NCBI GenBank assembly: GCA_023447015.1
Contig: JAEXPG010000338.1
Coordinates: 1-10,045 of the forward strand
From: Verrucomicrobiota bacterium
GTDB taxonomy: Bacteria; Verrucomicrobiota; Verrucomicrobiia; Opitutales; Opitutaceae
Direction of reading: 5' to 3'
DNA length: 10,045 nt
Shown here: positions 1 to 5,743 of the stretch, piece after piece
How the letters are laid out: every line of letters begins with the position of its first letter
How positions within the stretch are numbered: the first letter of the stretch is position 1
Notes under the pieces: model-generated
The model's input: the letters and a program-made list of their open reading frames with translations, nothing else
The model's database searches: none
Told to the model about the DNA's origin: nothing
Program-made: the position numbers and the translations under genes

Positions 1-65
1 GGCTCAGGTCGAGGGCTCAGCGTGTCCGGGAGCCGCGCCGCGCGGCCGGCGTGGAGCGGCGGGCC

Positions 66-1277
66 TCAGACCCTGGGCGGGTGGAGGGGGAGCAGGAAGC
101 GGAAGGTCGTGCCGTCGAGGGCGGACGACTCGAAGGAGACATGTCCGCCGAGCAGGCGTTCGCCGATGAGCTTCATCGAGAAGGTGCCGAAGCCGCGGCC
201 GAGGGTTCCCTTGGTGCTGAAATTGCGCTGGAAGATGCGCAGCGCGATCTCGGGCGGGATCGGGGTCTCGTTCCAGACCCGGAAGTCGATGTGCTCGGGG
301 TGGGGGTCGACCCGGACGCGGATCTCGCCGCCGGGGTGTGTCGCCTCGAGGGCGTTGATGGCCATGTTGCCGAGCACGCGGAGCAGCAGGGCGGGATCGG
401 CGGCGAACGCGAATTCGTTGCAGGTGAGGGCGACGGTCGTCCGTTTGCCGGTGGCGGAGGGGTGGTGGGCGATGAGGCTGCGCAGATCGTCGACCAGCAG
501 GCTGAGGCGCATCGGTCGGACGTTGGGGTGCAGCTCCTCAAGCCCGGCGGCCGTGAGCTGGCGCTGCAGCTCGAGCTCGCGGACGACGCGCTCGACGAGC
601 CGGTGCACTTCGTTCGCTGTCTGCGAGCGCTCGCCCCGGGTTTCCTCCACGAGGGTTTCGCTGGCGTGCAGCAGGCAGGTGAGCGTGTTGTTCAGGTCGT
701 GATGGAAGAGCCGCTCGGCGAACGCGCTTTGCTGCTGGCGGGTGACATCGTCGAGGAGGACGAGGATGAGTCGCTGGTCCTCAAGCGTGAAAGGGGTGGC
801 ACGGACGCGCAGGAAGATGTCCGCCCGTGTGCCGCTGCGCTCGCTCTGGATGGCGCAGAGTCGCTCGGTCGCCTTCTGGTGCCGCAGGGCCACGGCCTGG
901 GCGATAGCCGCCCCGCAGGTACTGCAAAAGCGGCTGGTGCCGCATCCGCCGTCGAGTTCGTGTGCGTGGGGGCAGTGGAGCGCCTCGCCTAGGCGCAGGC
1001 CGAGCAGCTCGCCGGCGGAACCGATCCCAAGATAGGCGAGCAGGCTTTCGTTGAGGGCGAGGATCTGGCGCTGCTCGTTGAGGACGGCAAGCAAACCGCC
1101 GGCCGTGGTCAGCAACGTGTCGATGAGCGGGTGGCCGCTGAAGTGGCGCAGCTGCTCGTTGAGCTGCGCCGGATCGAGGCGCTCTGCCGGGGCGAAGAAG
1201 GTGGCGCCGGGTTTGGGGAGGTCCGTCGCCGGTGACGGGTGCGGCGACGATGAGGTGTCGAGAGTCGTGGAAAGCAT
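66..1277 (-). CDS. PAS-domain sensor histidine kinase (soluble, GHKL ATPase)
   Basis: The 403-residue protein is a predicted cytosolic sensor kinase that would autophosphorylate on His193; I see no membrane segment or signal peptide. Residues about 48-185 form a PAS-like sensor region with a Cys/His cluster (H101, C102, H104, H106, C112, C118, C121). The H box is FHHDLNN (191-197). The GHKL ATPase has its N box at 304-312 (N304, N308, E311) and a Gly-rich G2 box at 360-364 followed by SMKLIGERL. The G1 region reads VWNETPIPPE (334-343), with Asn336 where most kinases have Asp in DxGxG. I chose the start at 1277, which begins MLSTTLD, because the 129 residues of upstream open frame are Arg/Pro/Ser-rich with no domain character and would run into rsmA. 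No response regulator is adjacent, so the partner is unknown. Identity as a histidine kinase is secure; the signal is not known. Confidence 0.88.
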   Translation of the reverse strand: MLSTTLDTSSSPHPSPATDLPKPGATFFAPAERLDPAQLNEQLRHFSGHPLIDTLLTTAGGLLAVLNEQRQILALNESLLAYLGIGSAGELLGLRLGEALHCPHAHELDGGCGTSRFCSTCGAAIAQAVALRHQKATERLCAIQSERSGTRADIFLRVRATPFTLEDQRLILVLLDDVTRQQQSAFAERLFHHDLNNTLTCLLHASETLVEETRGERSQTANEVHRLVERVVRELELQRQLTAAGLEELHPNVRPMRLSLLVDDLRSLIAHHPSATGKRTTVALTCNEFAFAADPALLLRVLGNMAINALEATHPGGEIRVRVDPHPEHIDFRVWNETPIPPEIALRIFQRNFSTKGTLGRGFGTFSMKLIGERLLGGHVSFESSALDGTTFRFLLPLHPPRV

Positions 1278-1320
1278 CGGAGTGCGCCGGCGGCCCGGGG
1301 TGGGGCGCGCCGGTGCGCGA

Positions 1321-1349
1321 ATCGTATCCCACGTTCTGCGGGGTGCAAA
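1321..1349 (-). promoter_or_regulatory. Candidate sigma70-type promoter for the histidine kinase
   Basis: On the minus strand a TTTGCA box (1344-1349, 4 of 6 to TTGACA) and a TACGAT box (1321-1326, 4 of 6 to TATAAT) are separated by exactly 17 bases. This would start transcription near 1314 and give a leader of about 37 bases before the ATG at 1277. It is a pattern match in GC-rich DNA and could be chance. Confidence 0.35.
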
Positions 1350-1453
1350 CGCGTGCCGCGATTGGCGGCGGCTTTCGTGGAACTCAGCGTAGACGTGCGC
1401 CGGGGCGCGGCCTTGCCGGGAAGCAACATGGGGAGCTGGGCGGCCGGAGCTTG

Positions 1454-1502
1454 ACCACGGATTGCACGGATGGTCGGGATTCGATCCGTGTTCATCAGTG
1501 GT
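1454..1502. repeat. Quasi-palindromic intergenic repeat element
   Basis: The element sits immediately after rsmA and upstream of the histidine kinase. Nested inverted arms can be read directly: ACCAC (1454-1458) and CACGGAT (1465-1471) on the left, ATCCGTG (1484-1490) and GTGGT (1498-1502) on the right. The segments between the arms also partly match. The wording ACCAC-GGAT...CACGGAT resembles dispersed intergenic repeats that I recall from Verrucomicrobiota, Planctomycetota and other phyla, so a multicopy family is likely, but only one copy lies in this window. On the rsmA transcript it could fold into a hairpin and act as a 3' end or processing site. No U-tract follows it. Confidence 0.55.
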
Positions 1503-1503
1503 T

Positions 1504-2352
1504 TCAGGTTCCTGTTGCTTGAGAGTCGACGAGGTGGTCGAGCTGCTGCCAGAGCGCGGTGGGGATCTGCTCGGGTCGGGCCTGGAGGTCCAGACCGGCC
1601 GCAGTGAGCGCTGCGCCCCACGGCTCCACTGCGGCGGGGGCGTGGCGGCGGAGGAGGGCGCCAATCTGTTTGCGGCGCTGCTGGAAGCAGGCGCGGATGA
1701 GCTGGCGCGTCGCCTCGCGGAAGAGGAAGGGCGCAGGGCGGCGCTGGAGATTGAGCAGGTAGGAGTCGACGTCGGGCGCGGGGTAGAAGCAGCTGTGGCT
1801 CACGGCGTGCCCCGGCGCGGCGGCGAAGGCGGACTGCAGGAAGATGGAGATGGCGCCGAAGCTCTTCGTGCCGGGGGAGGCGAGGAAGCGGTCGGCGGCC
1901 TCGCGCTGGACCATGAGCACGGTGCGCTCGGGCAGGGCGCCGGCGAGCACGCCGTCGAACCACGGGGTGGAGATGGCGTAGGGGAGGTTGGCGACGATCT
2001 TGAAGTCGCCCAGCGCCGGGTCGTAACCGGCGAGCGGATGCTCGACGGCGTCGCCGTGGAGGAGGTGCAGGCGGCCGCCCGCGGCCGGCACGACGGTGGC
2101 GGCGAGGTGGGCGTGGAGGCGCGGGTCGAACTCGACCGCCCACACCTCGGCGCCGGCGGCGAGCAGTTCGCCGGTGAGCGTGCCCAGTCCGGGCCCGATC
2201 TCGACCACGCGGTCGCCCGGCCGCACGGCGGCGAGCTCGAGCGACTTGCGCACGATGTTGCCGTCGATGAGGAAATTCTGCCCGAGCTGCCGGTTGGGTC
2301 GGTGGCCGAGTTGTTCGAGCAGGGCGCGGGTGGCGGACGGAGAGAGCGGCAT
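1504..2352 (-). CDS. rsmA: 16S rRNA (adenine(1518)-N6/adenine(1519)-N6)-dimethyltransferase RsmA/KsgA
   Basis: RsmA uses S-adenosylmethionine to dimethylate two adjacent adenines in the 3'-terminal helix 45 hairpin of 16S rRNA, a late step in 30S subunit maturation. The 282-residue length is typical. Visible motifs in order are RQLGQNFLID (21-30, N-terminal substrate/SAM motif), VVEIGPGLGTLT (49-60, SAM-binding motif I), VEFD (73-76, motif II acidic residue), HGDA (99-102) and ANLPYAIST (121-129, the catalytic NLPY motif). The C-terminal domain has FQQRRKQI (223-230), a family signature. The ATG at 2352 is preferred because homology starts just after it; the longer open frame to 2919 is antisense-like and crosses the upstream terminator. 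No good Shine-Dalgarno is visible. It appears separated from the prepilin gene by an intrinsic terminator, but no clear own promoter is seen. Confidence 0.96.
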   Translation of the reverse strand: MPLSPSATRALLEQLGHRPNRQLGQNFLIDGNIVRKSLELAAVRPGDRVVEIGPGLGTLTGELLAAGAEVWAVEFDPRLHAHLAATVVPAAGGRLHLLHGDAVEHPLAGYDPALGDFKIVANLPYAISTPWFDGVLAGALPERTVLMVQREAADRFLASPGTKSFGAISIFLQSAFAAAPGHAVSHSCFYPAPDVDSYLLNLQRRPAPFLFREATRQLIRACFQQRRKQIGALLRRHAPAAVEPWGAALTAAGLDLQARPEQIPTALWQQLDHLVDSQATGT

Positions 2353-2393
2353 GCGGCGCGACGCTAGGCCCGGCAGCGGCGGCGCGGCGAAAC

Positions 2394-2421
2394 GAAAAAG
2401 GGCTCCCGCGAACGGGAGCCC
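2394..2421 (-). terminator. Intrinsic terminator after the prepilin-like gene
   Basis: On the minus strand a perfect 9-bp GC-rich stem (arms 2413-2421 and 2400-2408, GGGCTCCCG/CGGGAGCCC) closes a TTCG tetraloop and is followed by five T residues (complement of A2395-A2399). It begins 23 bases past the stop of the prepilin-like gene and ends upstream of the rsmA start, so it should separate the two transcripts. Confidence 0.88.
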
Positions 2422-2444
2422 TTGGAATACCCTGAGACAAAGGA

Positions 2445-3251
2445 TCAAGGGGTGCCGGTGGCGGGCGTGTCGTGGCCGAGGCCGACGCCGGTGCCGGCTC
2501 CGGTGGAGGAGAGCACGCGCGGGGTCTGCCAGGCGTTGGTGCCGGTGAAGGCGGGCGCGGCGGCGAGCAGCTGGCGGGTGCGTGTGCCGTTGGCGGCGAT
2601 GAGCCGTCCGTTGGCGTCGTCGGCGCCGAGGTTGTCGAAGAACTGCACGTGGCCGCCGAGGAAGAAGACGTGGCCGCCGTCGCTGCCGTAGACGGAGTTC
2701 TGGCGGTTGTTGTCCCAGGTGCCGGAGGCGGCGGTGAGGCCGCGCGTCCAGACGACGGGGGTGTTGGCGCCCATGGAGGTGCGCAGGCCGCTGAACGCCT
2801 GGAAGCTGAGCGTGGCGCCGTTGAAGGCGGGCGCACCGGCGGCGAAGTCGCGCGGCTGGGCGTTGTCGAGGATGTTGCCCAGCCCCTGGGTGCCGGTGAG
2901 GTCGGCCGGCGAGACCCACACGGCGCCGTTGTTGAGCCCGCCGGTGAGGGCGAGCGCGGCGGCGTAGGAGTAGAGCGTCGTGGTGGCGCTCGTGCCCACC
3001 GGGGTGAAGCCGGTGGTGCCGGCGGTCGCGGGGAGGTTGGTGGCGGGGAGGTTGCCGCTGTGCTCCTGGGCGTAGACGAGGGCGGCCTGGCCGATGCTGC
3101 GGATGTTGGCGAGGTCGGAGGCGCGCTGGGCGTTCTCGCGGACCTTCCCCACGACGGGGATGAGGATGGCGGCGAGGATGCCGATGATCGCGATGACCGT
3201 TAACAACTCGACGAGGGTGAAGCCCTCGCGCGGATTCTTGTGCTGACGCAT
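2445..3251 (-). CDS. Prepilin-like protein with N-terminal methylation/cleavage motif (type IV pilin/pseudopilin class)
   Basis: The 268-residue protein opens with a type III signal: a short basic leader ending in Gly10, then FTLVELLTVIAIIGILAAIL (11-30). Cleavage by a prepilin peptidase would fall between G10 and F11, and Glu15 is the conserved +5 residue. The hydrophobic helix (11-33) would anchor it in the inner membrane or pack it in a filament. The remainder is Ala/Gly/Thr-rich. Near the end, residues 188-205 (YGSDGGHVFFLGGHVQFF) resemble the DGHV-type segment of the DUF1559-like pilin families abundant in Planctomycetota and Verrucomicrobiota. No pilus assembly gene is nearby, so it is an orphan. 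The ATG at 3251 is supported by an AAGGA ribosome binding site. Its role is unknown; pseudopilin of a secretion apparatus or a surface protein are both possible. Confidence 0.9.
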   Translation of the reverse strand: MRQHKNPREGFTLVELLTVIAIIGILAAILIPVVGKVRENAQRASDLANIRSIGQAALVYAQEHSGNLPATNLPATAGTTGFTPVGTSATTTLYSYAAALALTGGLNNGAVWVSPADLTGTQGLGNILDNAQPRDFAAGAPAFNGATLSFQAFSGLRTSMGANTPVVWTRGLTAASGTWDNNRQNSVYGSDGGHVFFLGGHVQFFDNLGADDANGRLIAANGTRTRQLLAAAPAFTGTNAWQTPRVLSSTGAGTGVGLGHDTPATGTP

Positions 3252-3258
3252 GAGCGTA

Positions 3259-3263
3259 TCCTT
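3259..3263 (-). promoter_or_regulatory. Ribosome binding site of the prepilin-like gene
   Basis: The minus strand reads AAGGA seven bases before the ATG at 3251. It is one of the few clear Shine-Dalgarno sites in the window and decides the start, excluding the upstream in-frame extension to 3620 that overlaps the glycosylase gene. Confidence 0.7.
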
Positions 3264-3388
3264 ATGGCTACGGGTTTGCGTGGGGTAGGTTGGCGCGGGG
3301 GACGGGTCGCAGGCTCCACGAAACCATGACGCGGGCAAGCGGGAATTCGCTGTCCGGCGCGAAAAGATCGATACGCGCCAGGGGGCGG

Positions 3389-4291
3389 TCAGCGGGCGCG
3401 GCGGGCGGCGGCGAAAAGGTACTGCTGGGCGAGGCCGGCGAACGGCCCGAAGTGGGCGCGCCCGAACTGCGCGAGCTGGACGGGGCGCCAGCCGCGCAGA
3501 CTGTAGTTGTCGGCCAGGGCGCGGAGGATCCAGACGTCGACCGGAAACGCCTCCAGCCGGCGCGCGCCGAAGAGCAGGACGCAGTCGGCGACCTTCTCGC
3601 CGACCCCGGGCAGTTCGCACAGGGCGGCCTTGGCCTCCGCGTAGGGAGCGGCCTCGACTCTCGCGAGCCAGCCGGGCCGCCCGGCGAGGAACCGGGCGGT
3701 CTCGTGGACGTAGCGGGCGCGGAACCCGAGGGCGCAGGCTCGCAGCGCGGCTTCATCCACGGCGGCGAGCCGTTCCCAGGAGGGCAGGGCGTGGAGTCCC
3801 GGAGCCAGTTCGGCCCCGAAGCGGGTGGCGAGCGTCTCGCAGAGCTGGCGGATCTGCGGGATCTGTTTGGTCGAGCTGAGGATGAACGCGAGGAGGGTCT
3901 CGGCGAAGGGCTGGCGCAGGAGAACCAATCCCGGACAGGTCGCGACGGCCCGGGCGAGCACGGCGTCGCTCGTCAGCGGCAGGCGGGCGAGGACGGCGTC
4001 GAGCTCTCCCGCCATGCCGAGATAGTCGAGCAACGCGGTGCGGGCCTTGCGCGGATCGGTGGCGGCGCGGAAGCGCAGCCGGTGGTCGCTGCCGAGTTGC
4101 AGTTGGACGGCGTGGGCGCCGAAGACGCCCTGCCAGACCTCGTCCGCCGAGTCCCAACGCCAGCGGAAGGCCTGGCCGCCGTCGAGGGTCTCGCGGAGGC
4201 TATCGGCGGTGAAGCGGTGGCCGAGCGCAAGCGGTTCCCACTCGGACCAGCGGGGAGCGGAGGAGACGGGAGTCCGACGCGCGGCGGGCAT
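3389..4291 (-). CDS. ogg: 8-oxoguanine DNA glycosylase/AP lyase, OGG1 type (HhH-GPD)
   Basis: The 300-residue protein is predicted to excise 8-oxo-7,8-dihydroguanine from oxidised DNA and nick the abasic site. The N-terminal OGG_N domain carries LDGGQAFRWRW (36-46), matching the family GQ-FRW motif. The helix-hairpin-helix is LPGVGEKVADC (227-237), with Lys233 aligning to the Schiff-base lysine of human OGG1 (K249). PVDVW (250-254) supplies the catalytic Asp252 (D268 in OGG1). The segment that holds the Asn-rich minor-groove wedge in OGG1 reads SSTKQIPQIRQL here (139-150), so the usual Asn residues are replaced. The gene starts 12 bases after the stop of the small secreted-protein gene, without a good Shine-Dalgarno, suggesting operon expression and translational coupling. 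Glycosylase assignment is strong; exact lesion preference is inferred. Confidence 0.92.
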   Translation of the reverse strand: MPAARRTPVSSAPRWSEWEPLALGHRFTADSLRETLDGGQAFRWRWDSADEVWQGVFGAHAVQLQLGSDHRLRFRAATDPRKARTALLDYLGMAGELDAVLARLPLTSDAVLARAVATCPGLVLLRQPFAETLLAFILSSTKQIPQIRQLCETLATRFGAELAPGLHALPSWERLAAVDEAALRACALGFRARYVHETARFLAGRPGWLARVEAAPYAEAKAALCELPGVGEKVADCVLLFGARRLEAFPVDVWILRALADNYSLRGWRPVQLAQFGRAHFGPFAGLAQQYLFAAARRAR

Positions 4292-4303
4292 GCGGCCGGC
4301 CGG

Positions 4304-4780
4304 TCACTTGCTTCCGACCGGCGCGGTCCAGAGGAAGCTCGCGCGCTCGGCGAGGGTCGCCCCGTCGGCGGCGCGGGCGGAGATGCGCCAAGCTGCCGGG
4401 CGCGTTTCCTTGCCGGGCCAGTCGGCTCCGGTCACGCCGAGCTGGTAGACCTGTTCGCCGGCGCGGAGGTCGGCCGGGAACGTGTAGGTGTGGACCGCGG
4501 GGTTGCCCGGGAGGACGACCTCCAGCACGAGGGTGGAGCCGGTGGCGGCGGTGTCGGTCTTGAGGCGGGTGAGGAAATAGTAGCCGGAGCGCGGTTCGGC
4601 CTGGGTGCGCAGGACGATCTCCCGGCCCGTGTTTTCGCGGCCGCTGCCGATGTACTCGGAGATGCGGCGGAACGACTCGGCCTCCCGGTAGGTGGGCCAG
4701 ACGCGCACGATGTCCGTGGCGGCGTTGAGGAGCGCGGGGATGCTGATCAGGAGGAGAGCGGCGGCGGAGCGCGGAGACAT
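4304..4780 (-). CDS. Small secreted protein of unknown function
   Basis: I do not recognise a named family. The 158-residue product has an N-terminal signal peptide: a short basic start, the hydrophobic run AALLLISIPALLNA (about 7-20), and likely signal peptidase I cleavage near A20/A21. There is no lipobox cysteine. The mature part, about 138 residues, contains no cysteine and alternates hydrophobic and polar residues, for example STLVLEVVLPGNPAVHTYTF, suggesting a beta-sandwich in the periplasm or cell surface. The ATG at 4780 was chosen because the signal peptide begins there; the upstream open frame to 4942 is Pro/Arg-rich and overlaps the rpmA terminator region. It precedes the DNA glycosylase by 12 bases and is probably the first gene of that transcript. 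A functional link to repair is not obvious. Confidence 0.75.
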   Translation of the reverse strand: MSPRSAAALLLISIPALLNAATDIVRVWPTYREAESFRRISEYIGSGRENTGREIVLRTQAEPRSGYYFLTRLKTDTAATGSTLVLEVVLPGNPAVHTYTFPADLRAGEQVYQLGVTGADWPGKETRPAAWRISARAADGATLAERASFLWTAPVGSK

Positions 4781-4929
4781 GGCAGGGCGATTAGCGGGCG
4801 GAGGGGTGGCTGGCAAGGGCGGCGGCGGGGTGCCGGTTGGGCAGGGGGGGGCGAGGCATCCGCGCTTGCAGGGAACTGCTGGTGGGCGGCGGGGCTGGCC
4901 GTGTTCCCTGGGGCGGGCGGCGGCGGGCA

Positions 4930-4961
4930 CAAAAAAGCGCACCGCTTGGGGCGGTGCGCTT
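4930..4961 (-). terminator. Intrinsic terminator of the rplU-rpmA operon
   Basis: On the minus strand an 11-bp stem (AAGCGCACCGC/GCGGTGCGCTT, arms 4951-4961 and 4935-4945) closes a five-base loop and is followed by six T residues (complement of A4931-A4936, partly shared with the stem). It begins 20 bases past the rpmA stop codon and is oriented to end that transcript. Confidence 0.9.
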
Positions 4962-4981
4962 GAAATGGGATTCGAGCCGGA

Positions 4982-5221
4982 TCAGCCGACGGTGACCGTG
5001 CGGTGTTCCTTGTCGAAGGTCACCACGCCGTCGCGGATCGCGAAGAGGGTGTGGTCGCGGCCCATGTCGACGCCTTCGCCGGCATGATAACGCGTGCCAC
5101 GCTGGCGGACGATGATGTTGCCCGAGATGACGGACTGGCCGCCGTAGATCTTGATGCCAAGGTTCTTCGGCTTGCTGTCGCGACCGTTGCAGGATGTGCC
5201 CTGACCTTTCTTGTGCGCCAT
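4982..5221 (-). CDS. rpmA: 50S ribosomal protein L27
   Basis: L27 (79 residues) sits near the peptidyl transferase centre of the 50S subunit, where its N-terminal tail reaches the tRNA 3' ends. Family signatures are clear: MAHKKGQG at the start, NGRDSKPKNLGIK (12-24), the core SGNIIVRQRGTRYHAG (33-48) and the DHTLFAI segment (56-62). The tail starts directly with MAHKKG, with no cleavable N-terminal extension of the kind processed by Prp in Bacillota. It follows rplU by nine bases, the standard arrangement, and its ribosome binding site overlaps the rplU stop codon. No obg homologue follows; the transcript ends at a terminator. Confidence 0.98.
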   Translation of the reverse strand: MAHKKGQGTSCNGRDSKPKNLGIKIYGGQSVISGNIIVRQRGTRYHAGEGVDMGRDHTLFAIRDGVVTFDKEHRTVTVG

Positions 5222-5224
5222 GAC

Positions 5225-5233
5225 GATTCCTTA
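5225..5233 (-). promoter_or_regulatory. rpmA ribosome binding site overlapping the rplU stop
   Basis: The minus strand reads TAAGGAATC just before the rpmA ATG at 5221: the TAA stop of rplU is part of an AAGGA Shine-Dalgarno. Ribosomes ending L21 synthesis sit on the site that starts L27, which would help keep the two proteins in equal amounts. Confidence 0.65.
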
Positions 5234-5545
5234 GGCAGAGATGGTTTTGATTTTGATGACGGAGAGATCCTGGCGATGACCGGTGCGGCGGTCGTAGCCC
5301 TTGCGCTTGGTCTTCTTGAAGATGACGATCTTCTTGCCGCGCTTGTGCTCGAGAACCTCGGCGGTGACGGACGCGCCGGCCACCGTGGGGGTGCCGATCT
5401 TGATCTCGGCTCCTTCGCCGACGGAGAGAACGTCGTTGATCTCGACTGTGGAGCCCTGTTCGGCCTGGGGATAACGATCCACGATCAGAACGTCGCCCTC
5501 GGTGACGACGAACTGTTTCCCCTGTGTCTTGATGGTGGCTTTCAT
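5231..5545 (-). CDS. rplU: 50S ribosomal protein L21
   Basis: L21 (104 residues, normal length) binds 23S rRNA in the large subunit. Recognisable segments are the start MKATIKTQGKQFVV (typical K-GGKQ-KV opening, here TQGKQ), EGDVLIVDRY (16-25), the Lys-rich rRNA-binding stretch HKRGKKIVIFKKTKRKGYDRRTGHRQ (67-92) and the ending TVIKI-like SVIKIKTISA. The ATG at 5545 is set by homology; the frame stays open upstream to 6508 only because it is antisense to the AMMECR1-fusion gene. It is cotranscribed with rpmA. No consensus promoter is evident in the 198-base divergent spacer, but its leader can form two hairpins. Confidence 0.97.
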   Translation of the reverse strand: MKATIKTQGKQFVVTEGDVLIVDRYPQAEQGSTVEINDVLSVGEGAEIKIGTPTVAGASVTAEVLEHKRGKKIVIFKKTKRKGYDRRTGHRQDLSVIKIKTISA

Positions 5546-5598
5546 TGGAAAAGCTCGCGAAGAAACGGTTCGGGTCGGGGGGAAGCAAGACCTTTTTG

Positions 5599-5666
5599 GG
5601 CGAACTTTCGCCATCCGGCAAAAACAGTGGCGGAAACCGGCCCGGAAATCCCGTGTTCCGGACCGG
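5599..5666 (-). promoter_or_regulatory. Possible structured leader of rplU
   Basis: Two inverted repeats lie upstream of rplU. The larger (5637-5666) has 11-base arms, CCGGTCCGGAA and TTCCGGGCCGG on the minus strand, around an eight-base loop. Its single non-Watson-Crick position is a U-G wobble in minus-strand RNA but a C-A mismatch in plus-strand RNA, which favours function in the rplU transcript. The smaller (5599-5612) is GGCGA-AAGT-TCGCC. L21 leader RNAs that autoregulate this operon are known in Bacillota; I cannot show that this is one. The promoter position is unknown, so it is unproven that both hairpins are transcribed. Confidence 0.35.
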
Positions 5667-5743
5667 AGTTTGAGAACCTGCCCCTTCGACACGATCTTTT
5701 TCCCGCACGCGGCGCCCAGACAATCCCGCTGCGCGCGGTTCCC

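Noticed and set aside
51..992. A 313-codon plus-strand open frame
   Set aside because: It is the antisense of the histidine kinase, which has complete kinase motifs.
2353..2919. N-terminal extension of rsmA to 471 residues
   Set aside because: It crosses an intrinsic terminator and the prepilin gene, and RsmA homology begins right after the ATG at 2352.
3290..4963. A 557-codon plus-strand open frame
   Set aside because: It is antisense to the OGG gene and the secreted protein, Gly/Ala/Glu/Arg-rich without recognisable motifs, and explained by GC-rich codon structure on the other strand.
5670..5700. TTGAGA box as promoter for the AMMECR1-fusion gene
   Set aside because: The -35 like box is good but no -10 better than 3 of 6 lies at 16-18 bases.
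5003..5743. Long in-frame plus-strand extension upstream of the AMMECR1-fusion gene
   Set aside because: It runs antisense through rpmA and rplU, whose identities are certain, and has no domain similarity; the real start is at or near 5744.
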